A stretch of 64,000 nt of DNA from Magnetococcales bacterium WMHbin3 (GTDB taxonomy: Bacteria; Pseudomonadota; Magnetococcia; Magnetococcales; Magnetaquicoccaceae), in NCBI GenBank assembly GCA_002753185.1, contig PDZX01000001.1:1-64000 (forward strand). The letters are read 5' to 3'. Of this stretch, positions 62,607-64,000 are shown piece by piece (position 1 is the stretch's first letter; each line of letters starts with the position of its first letter). A program made the translations under genes and the position numbers. The notes beneath the pieces were generated by a model. It saw only the letters and a list, made by a program, of their open reading frames with translations, was not told where the DNA came from and did not search any database.

Positions 62607-64000
62607 ATGAGACAACGCGCGCTAATCTATTCGGAAGCCACCCCCCAATGGTATGACTCGACCCGTGCCAGGGAGGTCATGGACGCCTACAATTCGGGAG
62701 CCAGTTCCAATCAGCCGGCGGATCGCTTCGTGGCCTGCTCGGTGATCCCGGCGGGCACCGGATCCTATCGGGATTTCTCCTACATCGCGCCCGATCTGCC
62801 CGAATACACCGCCAGCAACTGCGTGGCCTGCATGGAGTGCGTGCAGAACTGTCCGGACTCGGCCATCTGGGGCAAGGTGTTGCCTCAGGAGAACGTGGAC
62901 GCCACCCTGGTCGGCTTCCCGGACGAAAAGGATAAAAAGTTGCTCCAGGACCAATTGGTGCAGACCACCAAGTTCTGGAAGACCTACGAAAAGAAGAAGG
63001 GTAAGGCCACGGATGCCCCCGGCGGCGCCTGGTTCGGCATCTTCGTGGACCCGACCAAGTGCAAGGGATGCGGCGAGTGCGTCACGGCCTGCGGGGATCA
63101 TGGGGCGCTGGCGATGATCAAAAAAACGCCGGTCAACCTGCCTTATTTCTTCACCATGTGGGAGTTCTACAAAAAGGCCCCGCAAACCCCGGAAACCTAT
63201 ATCAACCCGAAGCTGAAAGTGGACATCATGCTGCGGGACGGGGCCAATCAGTACGTGGGCGGCGCAGGATCCTGCATGGGGTGCGGAGAGACCTCGGCCT
63301 ACCGGCAACTGCTGGCCATGACCTACGCCAAGGTGGGCAACAAGTACGGCATCGTCGCCAATACCGGCTGCAACACGGTGTATGGCTCGACCTATCCGTA
63401 CAACCCCTTCCGGGCGCCGTGGGTCAACTCCCTGTTCGAAAACGCCGCCACCGTGGCCATGGGAATCCGCAGCCACTGGGATCAGATCGGCAAGAAGGAT
63501 CACCACCTCTGGGTGGTGGGGGGCGACGGCTCCATGCTGGATATCGGCTTTCAGGCCCTGTCGCGCATGCTGACATCGGGCATGAACATCAAGGTCCTGG
63601 TGCTGGACACGCAGGTCTATTCCAATACCGGCGGTCAGGCCTCCACCGCCACCTTCATCGGCCAGGACGCCAAGATGTCGGTGCATGGCAGCCACATGCA
63701 AGGGAAATGGGAACGACGCAAGGAGATCGCCAACATCGCCCTGATGCACCCGCGGGTGTTCGTCGCCCAAACGGTCGGTCCGATGACCAACCACTTCTAC
63801 CGCGCCGTGGAACAGGCCCTGGAATTCGACGGACCCGCCCTGATCAACGTCTACACCACCTGCCAGCCGGAGCATCAGGTGGCCGACGACCGTTCCTGTG
63901 AACGGGCGATCCAGGCCGTGGAGTCGCGGGCCTTTCCGGTCTTCATCTACGATCCGGACGCGGGTCCGACCTTGGCCTCGCGTTTGTCGTTGCAGGGCAA
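62607..64000 (+). CDS. 2-oxoacid:ferredoxin oxidoreductase, beta subunit (3' end outside window)
   Basis: The visible part is 464 residues from the ATG with GGAGG 7 bases upstream. It carries two ferredoxin-like cluster motifs, CVACMECVQNCPDS (about 72-85) and the less usual CKGCGECVTACGDH (about 152-165). The TPP-binding domain follows (GAGSCMGCGETSAY about 220, VVGGDGSMLDIGFQALSRML about 300, and VYSNTGGQ). It binds TPP and holds the clusters that pass electrons to ferredoxin. The coupling to the alpha-gamma gene 45 bases before shows a two-gene operon. The frame is still open at the window end. Confidence 0.9.
   Translation, partial: MRQRALIYSEATPQWYDSTRAREVMDAYNSGASSNQPADRFVACSVIPAGTGSYRDFSYIAPDLPEYTASNCVACMECVQNCPDSAIWGKVLPQENVDATLVGFPDEKDKKLLQDQLVQTTKFWKTYEKKKGKATDAPGGAWFGIFVDPTKCKGCGECVTACGDHGALAMIKKTPVNLPYFFTMWEFYKKAPQTPETYINPKLKVDIMLRDGANQYVGGAGSCMGCGETSAYRQLLAMTYAKVGNKYGIVANTGCNTVYGSTYPYNPFRAPWVNSLFENAATVAMGIRSHWDQIGKKDHHLWVVGGDGSMLDIGFQALSRMLTSGMNIKVLVLDTQVYSNTGGQASTATFIGQDAKMSVHGSHMQGKWERRKEIANIALMHPRVFVAQTVGPMTNHFYRAVEQALEFDGPALINVYTTCQPEHQVADDRSCERAIQAVESRAFPVFIYDPDAGPTLASRLSLQG

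Overview
The window looks like chromosome of a high-GC, chemotactic, microaerophilic, sulfur-oxidising proteobacterium. The pointers are an oxidative-type Dsr gene set (dsrN-EFH-JOP), a two-subunit 2-oxoacid:ferredoxin oxidoreductase, ubiquinone and haem synthesis genes, several haemerythrin domains and many chemotaxis, c-di-GMP and histidine-kinase genes. The mix is reminiscent of Magnetococcales or related deep-branching proteobacteria. That assignment is inference: no rRNA gene or taxonomic marker was tested.

Layout. 1-7332: the end of a chemotaxis/phosphorelay cluster (cheA with a receiver domain, cheB, a receiver-kinase hybrid) facing a chemoreceptor that ends in a haemerythrin domain. 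7420-12105: recQ, an orphan Mu-type portal gene, a clipped chemoreceptor fragment and hemH. 12106-22585: a visibly lower-GC type I restriction-modification island, all on the minus strand (HTH regulator, hsdM, three unrecognised genes, hsdS, a DUF4258/DUF2283 pair, a FRG-domain gene, hsdR), with a transposase relic at one edge. 22586-27733: a Kef-type antiporter and a GGDEF/EAL protein. 27844-29811: a toxin-antitoxin patch (prlF-yhaV between 28-bp direct repeats, an XRE regulator with two matching palindromes, a RelB/DinJ antitoxin with only a scrap of toxin). 30092-35012: dsrN, dsrE, dsrF, dsrH, dsrJ, dsrO, dsrP. 35062-38873: type II secretion genes (a small GspB-like protein, gspD, gspE). 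38976-43866: two unknown genes, a DegS-like protease, a coiled-coil membrane protein, mutY and a TonB-like protein. 43873-53739: one long minus-strand run, rsmE-apbE-NusG_II gene, then a SiaABC-like phospho-switch with a haemerythrin and an HD-GYP protein, then a Gx-family transporter. 53871-59181: ubiC-ubiA-hybrid kinase, linked by ATGA overlaps. 59204-60403: tRNA-Pro, ybaB, recR. 60522-64000: 2-oxoacid oxidoreductase, with the beta subunit cut by the window end.

How the genes work together. The Dsr proteins would deliver sulfur and electrons for sulfur oxidation, although dsrA, B, C, M, K and L are not in the window. The Sia-like module resembles the Pseudomonas SiaABCD switch, in which a sensor phosphatase (A) and kinase (B) set the phosphorylation of a small protein (C) that controls a diguanylate cyclase. 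Here the last gene encodes an HD-GYP phosphodiesterase instead, so the output would be c-di-GMP breakdown. The module sits between apbE-NusG_II and a Gx transporter, genes I recall as neighbours in other bacteria. I regard this module, the embellished restriction island and the reordered dsr cluster as the most promising parts.
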